NCBI RefSeq assembly: GCF_002563775.1
Contig: NZ_PDJO01000001.1
Location: 568,001-632,000 of the forward strand
Source: Thioclava sp. ES.031
GTDB lineage: Bacteria; Pseudomonadota; Alphaproteobacteria; Rhodobacterales; Rhodobacteraceae
Direction: 5' to 3'
Length of the DNA: 64,000 nt
How positions within the stretch are numbered: the first letter of the stretch is position 1; each line of letters starts with the position of its first letter. Of the stretch, positions 19,050-26,500 are shown in pieces. Below the pieces are notes generated by a model. It ran no database searches and was not told the origin of the DNA. It was given only the letters and a program-made list of their open reading frames with translations. A program made the position numbers and the translations under genes.

Positions 19050-19184
19050 ATGGCCGAGTATAAACCGGGCAATATGGACATTCGTGATCAGGAGAGAACA
19101 TTCAGCGGTTTTGTTCGCTTCGTCACGATTTCGGTGATTGTGATCATCTGCTTTCTGGTGTTTCTCGCTCTCGTAGGCGGCTGA
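19050..19184 (+). CDS. aa3-type cytochrome c oxidase subunit IV, 44 residues
   Basis: A tiny gene encoding 44 residues: a polar N-terminus (MAEYKPGNMDIRDQERTFSG) followed by one membrane helix (VTISVIVIICFLVFLAL) and a short GG end. This is the standard form of the small subunit IV of alphaproteobacterial aa3 oxidases, a single-helix accessory subunit with no known catalytic residue. A purine-rich ribosome site (AAAAGGGAGAA) precedes the ATG. No other oxidase genes are nearby, as is common for this subunit. Confidence 0.85.
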   Translation: MAEYKPGNMDIRDQERTFSGFVRFVTISVIVIICFLVFLALVGG

Positions 19185-19236
19185 CGCGACCGGCGGCGGC
19201 TGAAAAAGACACGCTTGGGAACGGGAGATCGGGCAG

Positions 19237-19872
19237 ATGATGCGCGTGCTTCTTGTCTGTCTGATGCTGCCGCTTCTTCTGGCTGGCTGCGGGGCGGATA
19301 ATATCTATGCCTCGGATGCCGAGGTCGCCAAATATCGCTATGTTTCCGACGAGCCGCCTTCGGTTACGCTCTACACCGTGATCTCGACCAATACCGGGTC
19401 GGGTGGGCATTCGGCGCTGCTGATCAACGGGCGCGAGCGGATCATCTTCGATCCGGCAGGCACCTGGAATCATCCCTGGGCGCCCGAGCGCCACGATGTG
19501 CATTTCGGCATTACCGAGAAGATGCGGAAATTCTACATCGACTATCATGCCCGCGAGAGCTGGTATGTGCGGGCCCAGAAGCTTCCGATCACGATGGCGC
19601 AGGCCGATCAGCTGATGGCCCGCGTGGAGCGCAACGGTTCGGTCAACAAGATGATGTGCGCGGATTCGGTATCGAGCGCGCTGCGCGACATGCCGTGGCT
19701 GCACGACAAGGTGCCCTTCACCTTCTCGCCGCTGAAATTGTCGAAGGCGTTCGGGCAGCTGCCGGGCGTGACCGAGAAGGATCACTACGACAACGATCCC
19801 GACGACAATTCCGGCGTGCTGATGATCCAGCAGCAGCCCTACAATCACGGCGACACCCAGTTCAGAAACTGA
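19237..19872 (+). CDS. lipoprotein with possible permuted papain-like fold
   Basis: Predicted lipoprotein of 211 residues with a lipobox LLLAGC at about residues 13-18. The mature part holds a His in SGGHSALLING followed by FDPAGTW, and later a Cys in NKMMCADSVSSALR. A His box before a Cys box is the order seen in permuted NlpC/P60 or LRAT-like cysteine hydrolases. That assignment is inference from motif spacing only. The C-terminus is rich in Asp and Asn. It has no obvious operon partner. Confidence 0.65.
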   Translation: MMRVLLVCLMLPLLLAGCGADNIYASDAEVAKYRYVSDEPPSVTLYTVISTNTGSGGHSALLINGRERIIFDPAGTWNHPWAPERHDVHFGITEKMRKFYIDYHARESWYVRAQKLPITMAQADQLMARVERNGSVNKMMCADSVSSALRDMPWLHDKVPFTFSPLKLSKAFGQLPGVTEKDHYDNDPDDNSGVLMIQQQPYNHGDTQFRN

Positions 19873-19880
19873 CCGGGCCT

Positions 19881-20966
19881 TCAGGCATCGCCTCGCCTGC
19901 GTGACAATGCGCGGGCGAGTGCGGGACCTGCGATCAGCACCAGCAGGAAGCGGCCAATCTGCATCGCCATGACGAAGGGCACATCGACCTGCGTGCCCGC
20001 TGCGATGATCGCGACCGAATCCGCTCCGCCGGGGCTGGTGGCGAGATAGGCGGTCACCGGCTCGATCCCGGCGAAATAGACCAATCCCATCGCGAAGGCG
20101 GCGCAGAGCGCGATCAGCGCGATGATCGAGCCGAGGATGCGTGGCAGCAGCCTTGCGGCATGGCGCAGCACGGCGCGGGTGAAGCGCATCCCGATCCCCC
20201 AGCCGACGACCGCATAGCTGATTGCGAGCACGGTCTGGGGCAGGGTGATCTCCAGAAGGCCCGTGGCGCTCGCGATCAAGCCGAAGGCCATCGGCAGCAG
20301 CAGCCCGCCACCCGGAATGCGCAGCCGCACGCCCAGAAAGGCCGCCCCGATCCCGAGCGCGAGCGTCTCGACCGCGGCGAAGAAGTCCATCGGGCCTTGC
20401 TCGGCGAGTGCCGCGCCGACATCCCTCGCCTGCGCCACGCCGAAAATCTGCACGACGGCAGTTGCGGCGATCGCACAGCAGGCGACGCGGGTATATTGCA
20501 TCACGGCGACAAGCCGCATGTCAGCGCCGTAATCGTCCGACATAAGCGTCATCGCGGTCGCCGCGCCGGGGGAGGAGCCCCAGATCGCCGTCGTGCCGGG
20601 CAAGCCGCCCGCACGCGCCATCACCCAGCCGAGCACGCTCGCCCCCAGCACGGTGGAGAGCGTCCCGGCAAGGAAGATCGGCCAGTCGCGGGCGATCTCG
20701 GGCAGGATCGAGGCGGGAAGCTTCGAGGCGATCATCACGCCCACGACACCCTGCGCCGCGATGAAGCCCAGAGGCGGCAGCCGCACCGCCCCGCCGCTCG
20801 CGGCAAGCGCGATCGCGACCGCCATCGGCCCCAGAAGAAGCGCCGCCGAGAGATGCGCGAGACTCAGCGCGAAGGCCAGAAGCGCGGAGCCTGCGAGGAG
20901 GACGGCCCAGCGCAATGCAGGGGGCCAGCGGTCGGGGGCGTATCGGAAGGGAGGCGATGAGCGCAT
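19881..20966 (-). CDS. AbrB-family integral membrane protein
   Basis: Polytopic membrane protein of 361 residues with about ten hydrophobic helices, of the PF05145 (AbrB / ammonia-monooxygenase-annotated) family. Diagnostic stretches are GSSPGAATAMTLMSDDYGAD and ATSPGGADSVAIIAAG, a repeated pattern indicating two homologous halves. Despite the database name it is not a DNA-binding regulator; a transport role is suspected, with substrate unknown. It lies just before the IS200/IS605 region. Confidence 0.85.
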   Translation of the reverse strand: MRSSPPFRYAPDRWPPALRWAVLLAGSALLAFALSLAHLSAALLLGPMAVAIALAASGGAVRLPPLGFIAAQGVVGVMIASKLPASILPEIARDWPIFLAGTLSTVLGASVLGWVMARAGGLPGTTAIWGSSPGAATAMTLMSDDYGADMRLVAVMQYTRVACCAIAATAVVQIFGVAQARDVGAALAEQGPMDFFAAVETLALGIGAAFLGVRLRIPGGGLLLPMAFGLIASATGLLEITLPQTVLAISYAVVGWGIGMRFTRAVLRHAARLLPRILGSIIALIALCAAFAMGLVYFAGIEPVTAYLATSPGGADSVAIIAAGTQVDVPFVMAMQIGRFLLVLIAGPALARALSRRRGDA

Positions 20967-21093
20967 AGGGGGCTTTGAAGATGGAAATCAGGTGCTTCCG
21001 AGCAGATAGGGTGATGCGCGTCAAGCGCCCAGCGAAATCCGCAACTTCTGCCCAGTAGAGCAAATTTCGGTCGGTCGGGCCCGCCTTCACCTC

Positions 21094-21113
21094 AAGCGGA
21101 GAATTCTCCGCTT
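21094..21113. promoter_or_regulatory. 20-bp perfect palindrome upstream of AbrB-family gene
   Basis: AAGCGGAGAA followed directly by its exact reverse complement TTCTCCGCTT. It lies 128 bp upstream of the AbrB-family start (minus strand) and about 105 bp left of the IS200/IS605 hairpin. It could be an operator or the stem of a terminator (TTTC follows on the plus strand). The rest of 20967-21218 holds no gene I can support. Confidence 0.4.
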
Positions 21114-21218
21114 TCTCGTTTCATCGACGTGAATTGAATTGATCCGTGCGCAAAACGCGTCACTCTGGAGGCGGCCCCGCATCTCTTTGCGGGCAATGAC
21201 CCAAAGGCCTCACCACAA

Positions 21219-21249
21219 GCCCTTCCAGCCTACGGGATTGGTGGGGGAG
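21219..21249 (+). repeat. IS200/IS605 left-end hairpin
   Basis: The core reads CCTTCCAGCCTACGGGATTG followed by GTGGGGGAG. CCAG pairs with TTGG, and C's at the foot pair with the G run. It is 28 of 29 identical to the right-end copy and in the same orientation. Confidence 0.8.
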
Positions 21250-21267
21250 CCCTTCGGGCTGGTGAGG

Positions 21268-21672
21268 TCAGTCCGGTCGCTCTTGCGATCGGACATATTC
21301 CTTGATCGTTTCCAGCGGCGCTCCACCGCAACTGCTCACGAAATAGCTCGGCGACCAGAGGGCGCCGCCGAGGCGCTTCAGGCTCGGGAAGTCTCTTCGG
21401 AGCCGCCGCGACGTCGTGGTCTTCACCGCATTCGCGAAATCAGCGACCGCCTCGGCGGGCGGCAGCGAGAACAGGATATGGATGTGATCGGCCTCCGCGC
21501 CGAACTCCTCCAGCGCCCCGCCGCGAACATCGCAGCGCTCACGGATCGCGATCTCGGCCGCTCGCAGCATTTCGTCCGTCAGCACTGCTCGGCGCCGCTT
21601 CGTTACCAGAACCATATAGTAGTGGAGGCTGAAAACGCAATTGTTCGTACGGCTATAGGATTGATCCGACAT
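21268..21672 (-). CDS. tnpA: IS200/IS605 transposase TnpA (Y1 HUH)
   Basis: Single-strand transposase of 134 residues. The HUH metal motif is HIH at residues 63-65 (GAEADHIHILFSLPP), and the catalytic tyrosine is Y126 in IKEYVRSQ. The N-terminal SLHYYMVLVTKRRRAVL strand pattern is typical. The ATG at 21672 gives the normal length; upstream in-frame codons would run into the tnpB side. Divergent from tnpB with 26 bp between the starts. No frameshift or missing catalytic residue is seen. Confidence 0.93.
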   Translation of the reverse strand: MSDQSYSRTNNCVFSLHYYMVLVTKRRRAVLTDEMLRAAEIAIRERCDVRGGALEEFGAEADHIHILFSLPPAEAVADFANAVKTTTSRRLRRDFPSLKRLGGALWSPSYFVSSCGGAPLETIKEYVRSQERPD

Positions 21673-21698
21673 GTAGGAACCAATATAATAATCACGCC

Positions 21699-22955
21699 AT
21701 GACCGCAACTCGATCCCTCTCCTTCAAGCTCTACCCGTCGCCCGCGCAGGAGGCGGCGCTATGGCGCAAGCACCTGCTGCTGAAAGACCTGTGGAACGCC
21801 GCGCTCGAGGAGCGGATCGGCGCCTGGCGGCGCAGCGAGACCCGGATCACGCGCTCCGATCAGGAGAAGGCGCTGAAGGAAATCCGCATGGGGCTCGAGG
21901 GCTGGCGCGGGCTCGTCCACACCCATGAGGCCCAGATCGTTCTGAAGCGCCTGGATCTCGCCTTCCAGGCCTTCTTCCGCCGCCTGCGCGCGGGCGGTGC
22001 GCCGGGCTTTCCGCGTTTCAAGAGCGCCGCGCGCTTCCGCGGCTGGGGCTACAAGCAGCATGGCAACGGCTTCAGGGTCGAGATGCGCGACGGCGGTCGC
22101 CACGGCCACGCCACTCTGTTCGGCATCGGGCGCATGCGGATGCGGGGCGTCGCGCGCACGCCAGGCCGCGTGCTCAAGGCCGATGTGACCCGAACAGTTC
22201 ATGGCTGGATGCTCAACGTGGTCGTAGAGACCGGTTGCGCCGAGCGCGCGCCGGCCGAGGGACCGGCCGCGGGGCTCGATTGGGGCGTCTCGACATTCGC
22301 CACGCTCGCGCATGAGGATGGCACCTTCGAGGAGGTCCCGAACCCGCGTCACCTTGACCTCGAGGCCGAGAGCCTCAAGGCCGAGCAGCGCCGGCTCTCG
22401 GCCGCGGCCCGGGCGCGGAAGATTTCCCGGCGGGCGCTGCAAAAGCATCGTCGCGATCTGGCGCGACGCCATGCGAAGATTGCCGCGCGCCGGAAGGACT
22501 TCCTGCACAAGACGAGTGCGCGGATCGCCGGGCGGCACCGCCTGATCGCAACCGAGGCGCTGGCGGTGCGCAACATGACCGGCTCGGTCCGCGGCACCGC
22601 GGAGGCGCCGGGCCGGAATGTGGCCCAGAAGGCGGGCCTGAACAGATCGATCCTGGACACGGCCCCGGCCGGGTTTTTGAACATGCTCCGATACAAAGCG
22701 GAAGAAGCTGGTGCGGAGTTCCTTGAGGCGAAGACGCGAGAGCTGAAGCCGTCACAGCGCTGCCCGGACTGCGGCGCGCTGCGGAAGAAGACGCTCGCGG
22801 AACGCCGCCACGATTGCGACTGCGGCTGCCATCTCGGGAGAGATGAGGCCGCGGCCCTCGTTTTGTTGCGGTGGGGGCTCGCGCAGAGCCGCCATCGCCA
22901 GAACGCGGAAACAATCAACCCGGCCGGGACGGTCGGGGATCAGGCAGCCGCCTGA
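21699..22955 (+). CDS. tnpB: TnpB RNA-guided endonuclease (IS200/IS605)
   Basis: TnpB of 418 residues, ancestral relative of Cas12. RuvC residues are D194 (GLDWGV), E286 (IATEALAVRNM) and D382 (LGRDEAAALVL); the zinc finger is CPDCGALRKK...CDCGC. In known elements it uses an omega-RNA from the 3' end of the element to cut the vacant site and favour element retention. The D-R-D-x-N-A box seen in many TnpBs reads GRDEAAA here, keeping only the catalytic Asp. The omega-RNA should overlap roughly 22850-22993. Confidence 0.93.
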   Translation: MTATRSLSFKLYPSPAQEAALWRKHLLLKDLWNAALEERIGAWRRSETRITRSDQEKALKEIRMGLEGWRGLVHTHEAQIVLKRLDLAFQAFFRRLRAGGAPGFPRFKSAARFRGWGYKQHGNGFRVEMRDGGRHGHATLFGIGRMRMRGVARTPGRVLKADVTRTVHGWMLNVVVETGCAERAPAEGPAAGLDWGVSTFATLAHEDGTFEEVPNPRHLDLEAESLKAEQRRLSAAARARKISRRALQKHRRDLARRHAKIAARRKDFLHKTSARIAGRHRLIATEALAVRNMTGSVRGTAEAPGRNVAQKAGLNRSILDTAPAGFLNMLRYKAEEAGAEFLEAKTRELKPSQRCPDCGALRKKTLAERRHDCDCGCHLGRDEAAALVLLRWGLAQSRHRQNAETINPAGTVGDQAAA

Positions 22956-22962
22956 TCCGAAA

Positions 22963-22993
22963 CCCCTTCCAACCTACGGGATTGGTGGGGGAG
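22963..22993 (+). repeat. IS200/IS605 right-end hairpin
   Basis: CCCC-TT-CCAA, a loop, then TTGG-T-GGGGG, directly repeating the left-end sequence with one change (A for G in the stem, which turns a G-T pair into a good A-T pair). It follows the tnpB stop by about 8 bp and is the likely 3' scaffold end of the omega-RNA. Confidence 0.8.
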
Positions 22994-23014
22994 GTTCATA
23001 TATGGGAGGAAAGG

Positions 23015-23397
23015 ATGTTCCAGAACATCAAGCTCGTCGCGGGGGCGGTTGCATTGAGCGCACCCGTTGCCAAGGCCGAAGCCTTCATCAATATCCTGAC
23101 CGGGGCGCCTCGGGCGTGTATTATCCGCTCGGCGTGGCGCTGTCCGAAGTCTACGGCGAGAACATGAAGGGCGTGCGCGTTCAGGTGCAATTGACGAAGG
23201 CGTCGGTCGAGAACCTGAACCTGCTGCAGCAAGGCCGGGGGGAGCTGGCCGTCGCATTGGGCCTCTCGGTCTCGACGGTGAATATGCATCTGCGGAACCT
23301 GCGCGAGAAATTCGGCCTTCGCACGACCAATACCGTCGTCGCACGGGTCGTGGAATTGGGTCTCTGCGAAGAAGACGCTCTTAGAGCCGGCTTATGA
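23015..23397 (+). pseudogene. chimeric remnant: TAXI-TRAP binding protein 5' end joined to LuxR HTH 3' end
   Basis: The ATG at 23015, with ribosome site GGGAGGA, opens a TAXI-family periplasmic binding protein (MFQNIKLVAGAVALSAPVAKAE signal peptide, then FINILTG). A one-base loss near 23100 shifts the frame; the next frame continues GASGVYYPLGVALSEVYGEN and SVENLNLLQQGRGELA. Around 23245-23270 the sequence switches to the last approximately 45 residues of a LuxR-type helix-turn-helix (LSVSTVNMHLRNLREKFGLR) and stops at 23397. Neither partner can be functional. The joint falls where both families read E-L-A-x-x-L-G, suggesting a small-homology deletion. Confidence 0.8.
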
Positions 23398-24106
23398 AAT
23401 GCACGCCGCAATCGAGCGAACGATAGCTGTAGAGCGAGACGTTCGACCGGTTGCGGCGCGCGGTGCAGCTTAGCTGCGGCGTCGTGCCCATCACCTTGAA
23501 GCGGTCCAGGCCGACCGAGGCGGTGAGGGAAATATCGCGATCCATTCGCGCCTTCCCGAACAGAGGAAAGTCGCCATCGAAATCGCGCAGGCCCACGGTC
23601 GCAGAGAGCTTCGCGCTCAGCCTTTTCGTGAGGCGACGGCTGGCTCCGGCGGTCAGGGCCGCGCGCGTGTAGCTTTGATAGTCGCTGCGCACATCCGCGC
23701 GCTCAAGCTGCAACCCGAGGTCGACTCGTGACCTTCGCCAAATGGCCCGGTCGTAGCCCAGATTGAGCGCGTAGCGCGGCCCGTTTAGGTGGCGCTTTTC
23801 TTCGAAACGGCTTTGCGTGACGGAGCCGATGACCGTGAGGTTCGCATCATGGGCGAGGCGCCAGTGGCGGTCGAGACTGAGACTCGTATCGGTCGCATCG
23901 GATCGCGTCTGTCCCGGTGCCGCGGCATAGAAACTGCGCCCGACCTCGATGGTCGCGCCCCAGGGCGCCCCTGCGATGAGACGGTCGTAGCGCACCGAAA
24001 GGCTCGGCTTCACGAAGCGCAGTTCCTTCGGCGAATACCAGTTTCCCGACACCGCGCCGCGCAGGCGAAGCCGCCAATCGAGCGCGGGGTGGATGTGGTA
24101 ACCCGC
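23381..24106 (-). pseudogene. 3' fragment of a Slam/DUF560-like outer-membrane barrel gene
   Basis: An open frame of about 241 codons with no convincing start: an in-frame TGA lies at 24107-24109. The product is made of alternating beta strands (YALNLGYDRAIWRRSRVDLGLQLERAD, RDISLTASVGLDRFKVMG) and has a RRNRSNVSLYSYRSLDCGVHF end, the look of the C-terminal barrel of surface lipoprotein assembly modifiers. Full Slam proteins have an N-terminal TPR region and are roughly twice this length, so this is a truncated remnant. It converges on the TAXI/LuxR remnant with a 17-bp overlap. Confidence 0.65.
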
Positions 24107-24198
24107 TCACCGGTCGAGGCTGCGGGGCGCTTTGGTTCAAGACATGCGAAACGAGCCCGTTAGGGACTTGTCGCGGATAGTTCTGCTAAAAGGGGAAG

Positions 24199-24273
<75 letters not shown>

Positions 24274-24391
24274 GCCGGTTTCGGTCCGTCGCTTCGACCG
24301 TGGCGGGGATTTAGACGCAATCGCGCGGGGGTGCAAGGGCAAATCTTGCTCTCTCTCGACAGGATTTCACAGGCGGGTTAAACGAGGCGCC

Positions 24392-24562
24392 ATGACAGGC
24401 GGAAAGAAAGATGGATCGGGCACGTCCCGCGATGCGGAATTGAGCCGCGAAGAGCGTCGGGCGCAGGCGCTGCGCGCGAATCTGCAGCGGCGCAAGGCGC
24501 AGGCGCGCGCCCGCAAATCCGAATCCAAGCCGCCGAATAACAACGAATCCGAGGGCAGTTGA
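24392..24562 (+). CDS. small basic protein upstream of murA, 56 residues
   Basis: A 56-residue highly charged protein ([20 protein letters not shown] then [20 protein letters not shown]), with no cysteine or membrane helix and a helix-prone centre. Its stop is separated from the murA ATG by one base, so the two are probably cotranscribed. Small basic proteins at this position occur in related genomes. No function is known. Confidence 0.7.
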   Translation: MTGGKKDGSGTSRDAELSREERRAQALRANLQRRKAQARARKSESKPPNNNESEGS

Positions 24563-24563
24563 C

Positions 24564-25832
24564 ATGGACAGCATCGTCGTACGCGGCAACGGGCCACTTT
24601 CCGGCCAAATCCCGATCGCGGGGGCGAAAAACGCCTGTCTCGCGCTGATGCCGGCCACGCTGCTCAGCGATGAGCCGCTGACCCTGACCAATGCGCCGCG
24701 CCTGTCGGACATCCGCACGATGACCGAATTGCTGGCGAGCCTCGGCGCGGAAGTGACTGCGCTGCAGGATGGCAAGGTTCTGGCGACCTCGTGTCATGGC
24801 GAGATCAACCCGGTCGCGGATTATGAAATCGTCCGCAAGATGCGCGCCTCGAATCTGGTGCTGGGGCCGCTGCTGGCACGTCTGGGCCATGCGGTCGTGT
24901 CGCTGCCCGGCGGCTGTGCGATCGGCGCGCGCCCGATGGATATCCATGTCGACGCGCTCGCGGCGCTCGGGGCGGAGATCGAGCTGAAGGATGGCTATCT
25001 GCATGCCGAAGCGAAGGGCGGGCTGAAAGGCGCCACCCACGAGATGCGCTTTGCGTCCGTTGGCGCGACCGAGAACTTCCTGATGGCGGCCTCGCTCGCG
25101 AAGGGCACGAGCGTGCTGAAGAACGCAGCCCGCGAGCCGGAAATCGTCGATCTGGCGAAATGCCTGCGTGCGATGGGTGCGCAGATCGAGGGCGACGGCA
25201 CCTCTGAAATCGTGATCGAGGGCAAGGATCGGCTGCACGGCGCGACTCACCCGGTGGTCGCCGACCGGATCGAGCTCGGCACCTATATGCTCGCACCCGC
25301 GATCTGCGGCGGCGAGGTGGAGTGCCTGGGCGGTCGAATCGATCTGCTGGAGAGCTTCTGCGAGAAACTCGACGCGGCGGGCATCTCGGTCGAGCAGACC
25401 CATACCGGCCTCAAGGTCGCGCGCAAGAATGGCCGCATCCGCGCGGTCGACGTAACGACCGAGCCGTTCCCCGGCTTCCCGACCGATCTTCAGGCGCAGA
25501 TGATGGCGCTTCTTTGCACCGCCGAGGGCACCAGCGTTCTGGAAGAGAAGATTTTCGAGAATCGCTTCATGCACGCGCCTGAACTGGTGCGGATGGGGGC
25601 GAATATAGACGTCCATGGCGGTCATGCGACGGTCCATGGCGTCGAGAAGCTCAAAGGCGCGCCGGTGATGGCGACCGACCTGCGGGCCTCCGTGTCGCTG
25701 ATCCTCGCAGGGCTGGCCGCGGAAGGCGAGACCGTCGTCAGCCGTGTCTATCACCTCGATCGCGGCTATGAGCGCGTCGAGGAGAAACTGGCGGGCGTCG
25801 GAGCGCATATCGAGCGCGTGAAAGCGAATTGA
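24564..25832 (+). CDS. murA: UDP-N-acetylglucosamine 1-carboxyvinyltransferase
   Basis: First committed step of peptidoglycan synthesis: adds enolpyruvate from PEP to UDP-GlcNAc in the cytoplasm. It has 422 residues, the usual length. The substrate-site KN (K22, N23 in [12 protein letters not shown]) and the catalytic Cys (C118 in [15 protein letters not shown]) are present. A Cys at this position predicts fosfomycin sensitivity of the enzyme. The C-terminus has [17 protein letters not shown] and [14 protein letters not shown]. Confidence 0.98.
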   Translation: MDSIVVRGNGPLSGQIPIAGAKNACLALMPATLLSDEPLTLTNAPRLSDIRTMTELLASLGAEVTALQDGKVLATSCHGEINPVADYEIVRKMRASNLVLGPLLARLGHAVVSLPGGCAIGARPMDIHVDALAALGAEIELKDGYLHAEAKGGLKGATHEMRFASVGATENFLMAASLAKGTSVLKNAAREPEIVDLAKCLRAMGAQIEGDGTSEIVIEGKDRLHGATHPVVADRIELGTYMLAPAICGGEVECLGGRIDLLESFCEKLDAAGISVEQTHTGLKVARKNGRIRAVDVTTEPFPGFPTDLQAQMMALLCTAEGTSVLEEKIFENRFMHAPELVRMGANIDVHGGHATVHGVEKLKGAPVMATDLRASVSLILAGLAAEGETVVSRVYHLDRGYERVEEKLAGVGAHIERVKAN

Positions 25833-25883
25833 TCGGCTGGCAATCCCCGCCGTCTTCCCCATATCGAATGCAGAGGTGACCCA

Positions 25884-26363
25884 ATGACCCGTGATGCGAA
25901 ATTCGAAGAGGGCGGCGAAGGCGCGATTGCGCTGCGCGCCGAGACCCGCGACGACCTCTCCGTGATCGCGGCGCTGGTGCAGGATGCCGTGCTGCCGATC
26001 ACCGAGATCGCCTGGGAGGCGAAGTCCCGGCGGCTGGCGCTGCTGATCAACCGGTTCCGCTGGGAGGATAAGGCGCAGGCCGAGGCCGAGAAGCGCCCCT
26101 ATGAGCGTGTGCGGTCGCTGCTGGTGATCTCGGACGTCACCCATGTCGCAAGCATGGGGATCGATCGCTCGGATCGCGACGTGGTGCTTTCGATCCTCGA
26201 TATCACCTTTGAAGAGGCCGAAGACGGCGCTGGTCGCGTGACCCTGACGCTGGCGGGCGATGGCGCGCTGGCGACCGATGTCGAATGTCTCGATGTCGAT
26301 CTGCGCGATGTCGAACGTCCCTATCGGGCGCCCTCCGGCAAGGTGCCGCATCATCCCGAGTGA
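25884..26363 (+). CDS. DUF2948 family protein
   Basis: Conserved alphaproteobacterial protein of 159 residues without signal peptide or membrane segment. Recognisable patterns are LRAETRDDLSVIAALVQDAV, ITEIAWEAKSRRLALLINRF and the C-terminal LDVDLRDVERPY. In many relatives it sits between murA and hisD as here. Function unknown. A hairpin-plus-ATATTTA element follows its stop. Confidence 0.88.
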   Translation: MTRDAKFEEGGEGAIALRAETRDDLSVIAALVQDAVLPITEIAWEAKSRRLALLINRFRWEDKAQAEAEKRPYERVRSLLVISDVTHVASMGIDRSDRDVVLSILDITFEEAEDGAGRVTLTLAGDGALATDVECLDVDLRDVERPYRAPSGKVPHHPE

Positions 26364-26374
26364 GCCGCGTTTTG

Positions 26375-26418
26375 CCGCCGGAGATGCCTCCGGCGGGGAT
26401 ATTTACGCCAAGTCGAAG
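26375..26418 (+). terminator. GC hairpin followed by GGGGATATTTA element
   Basis: CCGCCGGAG (26375-26383), loop ATGC, CTCCGGCGG (26388-26396): a perfect 9-bp stem followed by GGATATTTACGCCAAGTCGAAG. It matches the element after yqgE in both hairpin and tail, and probably terminates murA-DUF2948 transcription before hisD. Confidence 0.6.
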
Positions 26419-26500
26419 TGGAATTGCCCTTGGGGGCAGGGTCGCGCTTGCGGGGCAGGGCGGGAGTCTCTAATCCGAAGAGCGCAATAGGAGACTGTCG

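Larger units (their letters stand above)
21218..22993 (+). mobile_element. IS200/IS605-family element with tnpA and tnpB
   Basis: Divergent tnpA (minus) and tnpB (plus) are bracketed by two copies of the same imperfect hairpin in the same orientation, at 21219-21249 and 22963-22993. Same-orientation subterminal hairpins and absence of terminal inverted repeats are the hallmark of this family, which moves as single-stranded DNA. The true cleavage positions are expected some bases outside the hairpins and cannot be fixed here. Both genes look complete, so the element may be active. It lies directly upstream of a broken TAXI gene. Confidence 0.85.
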
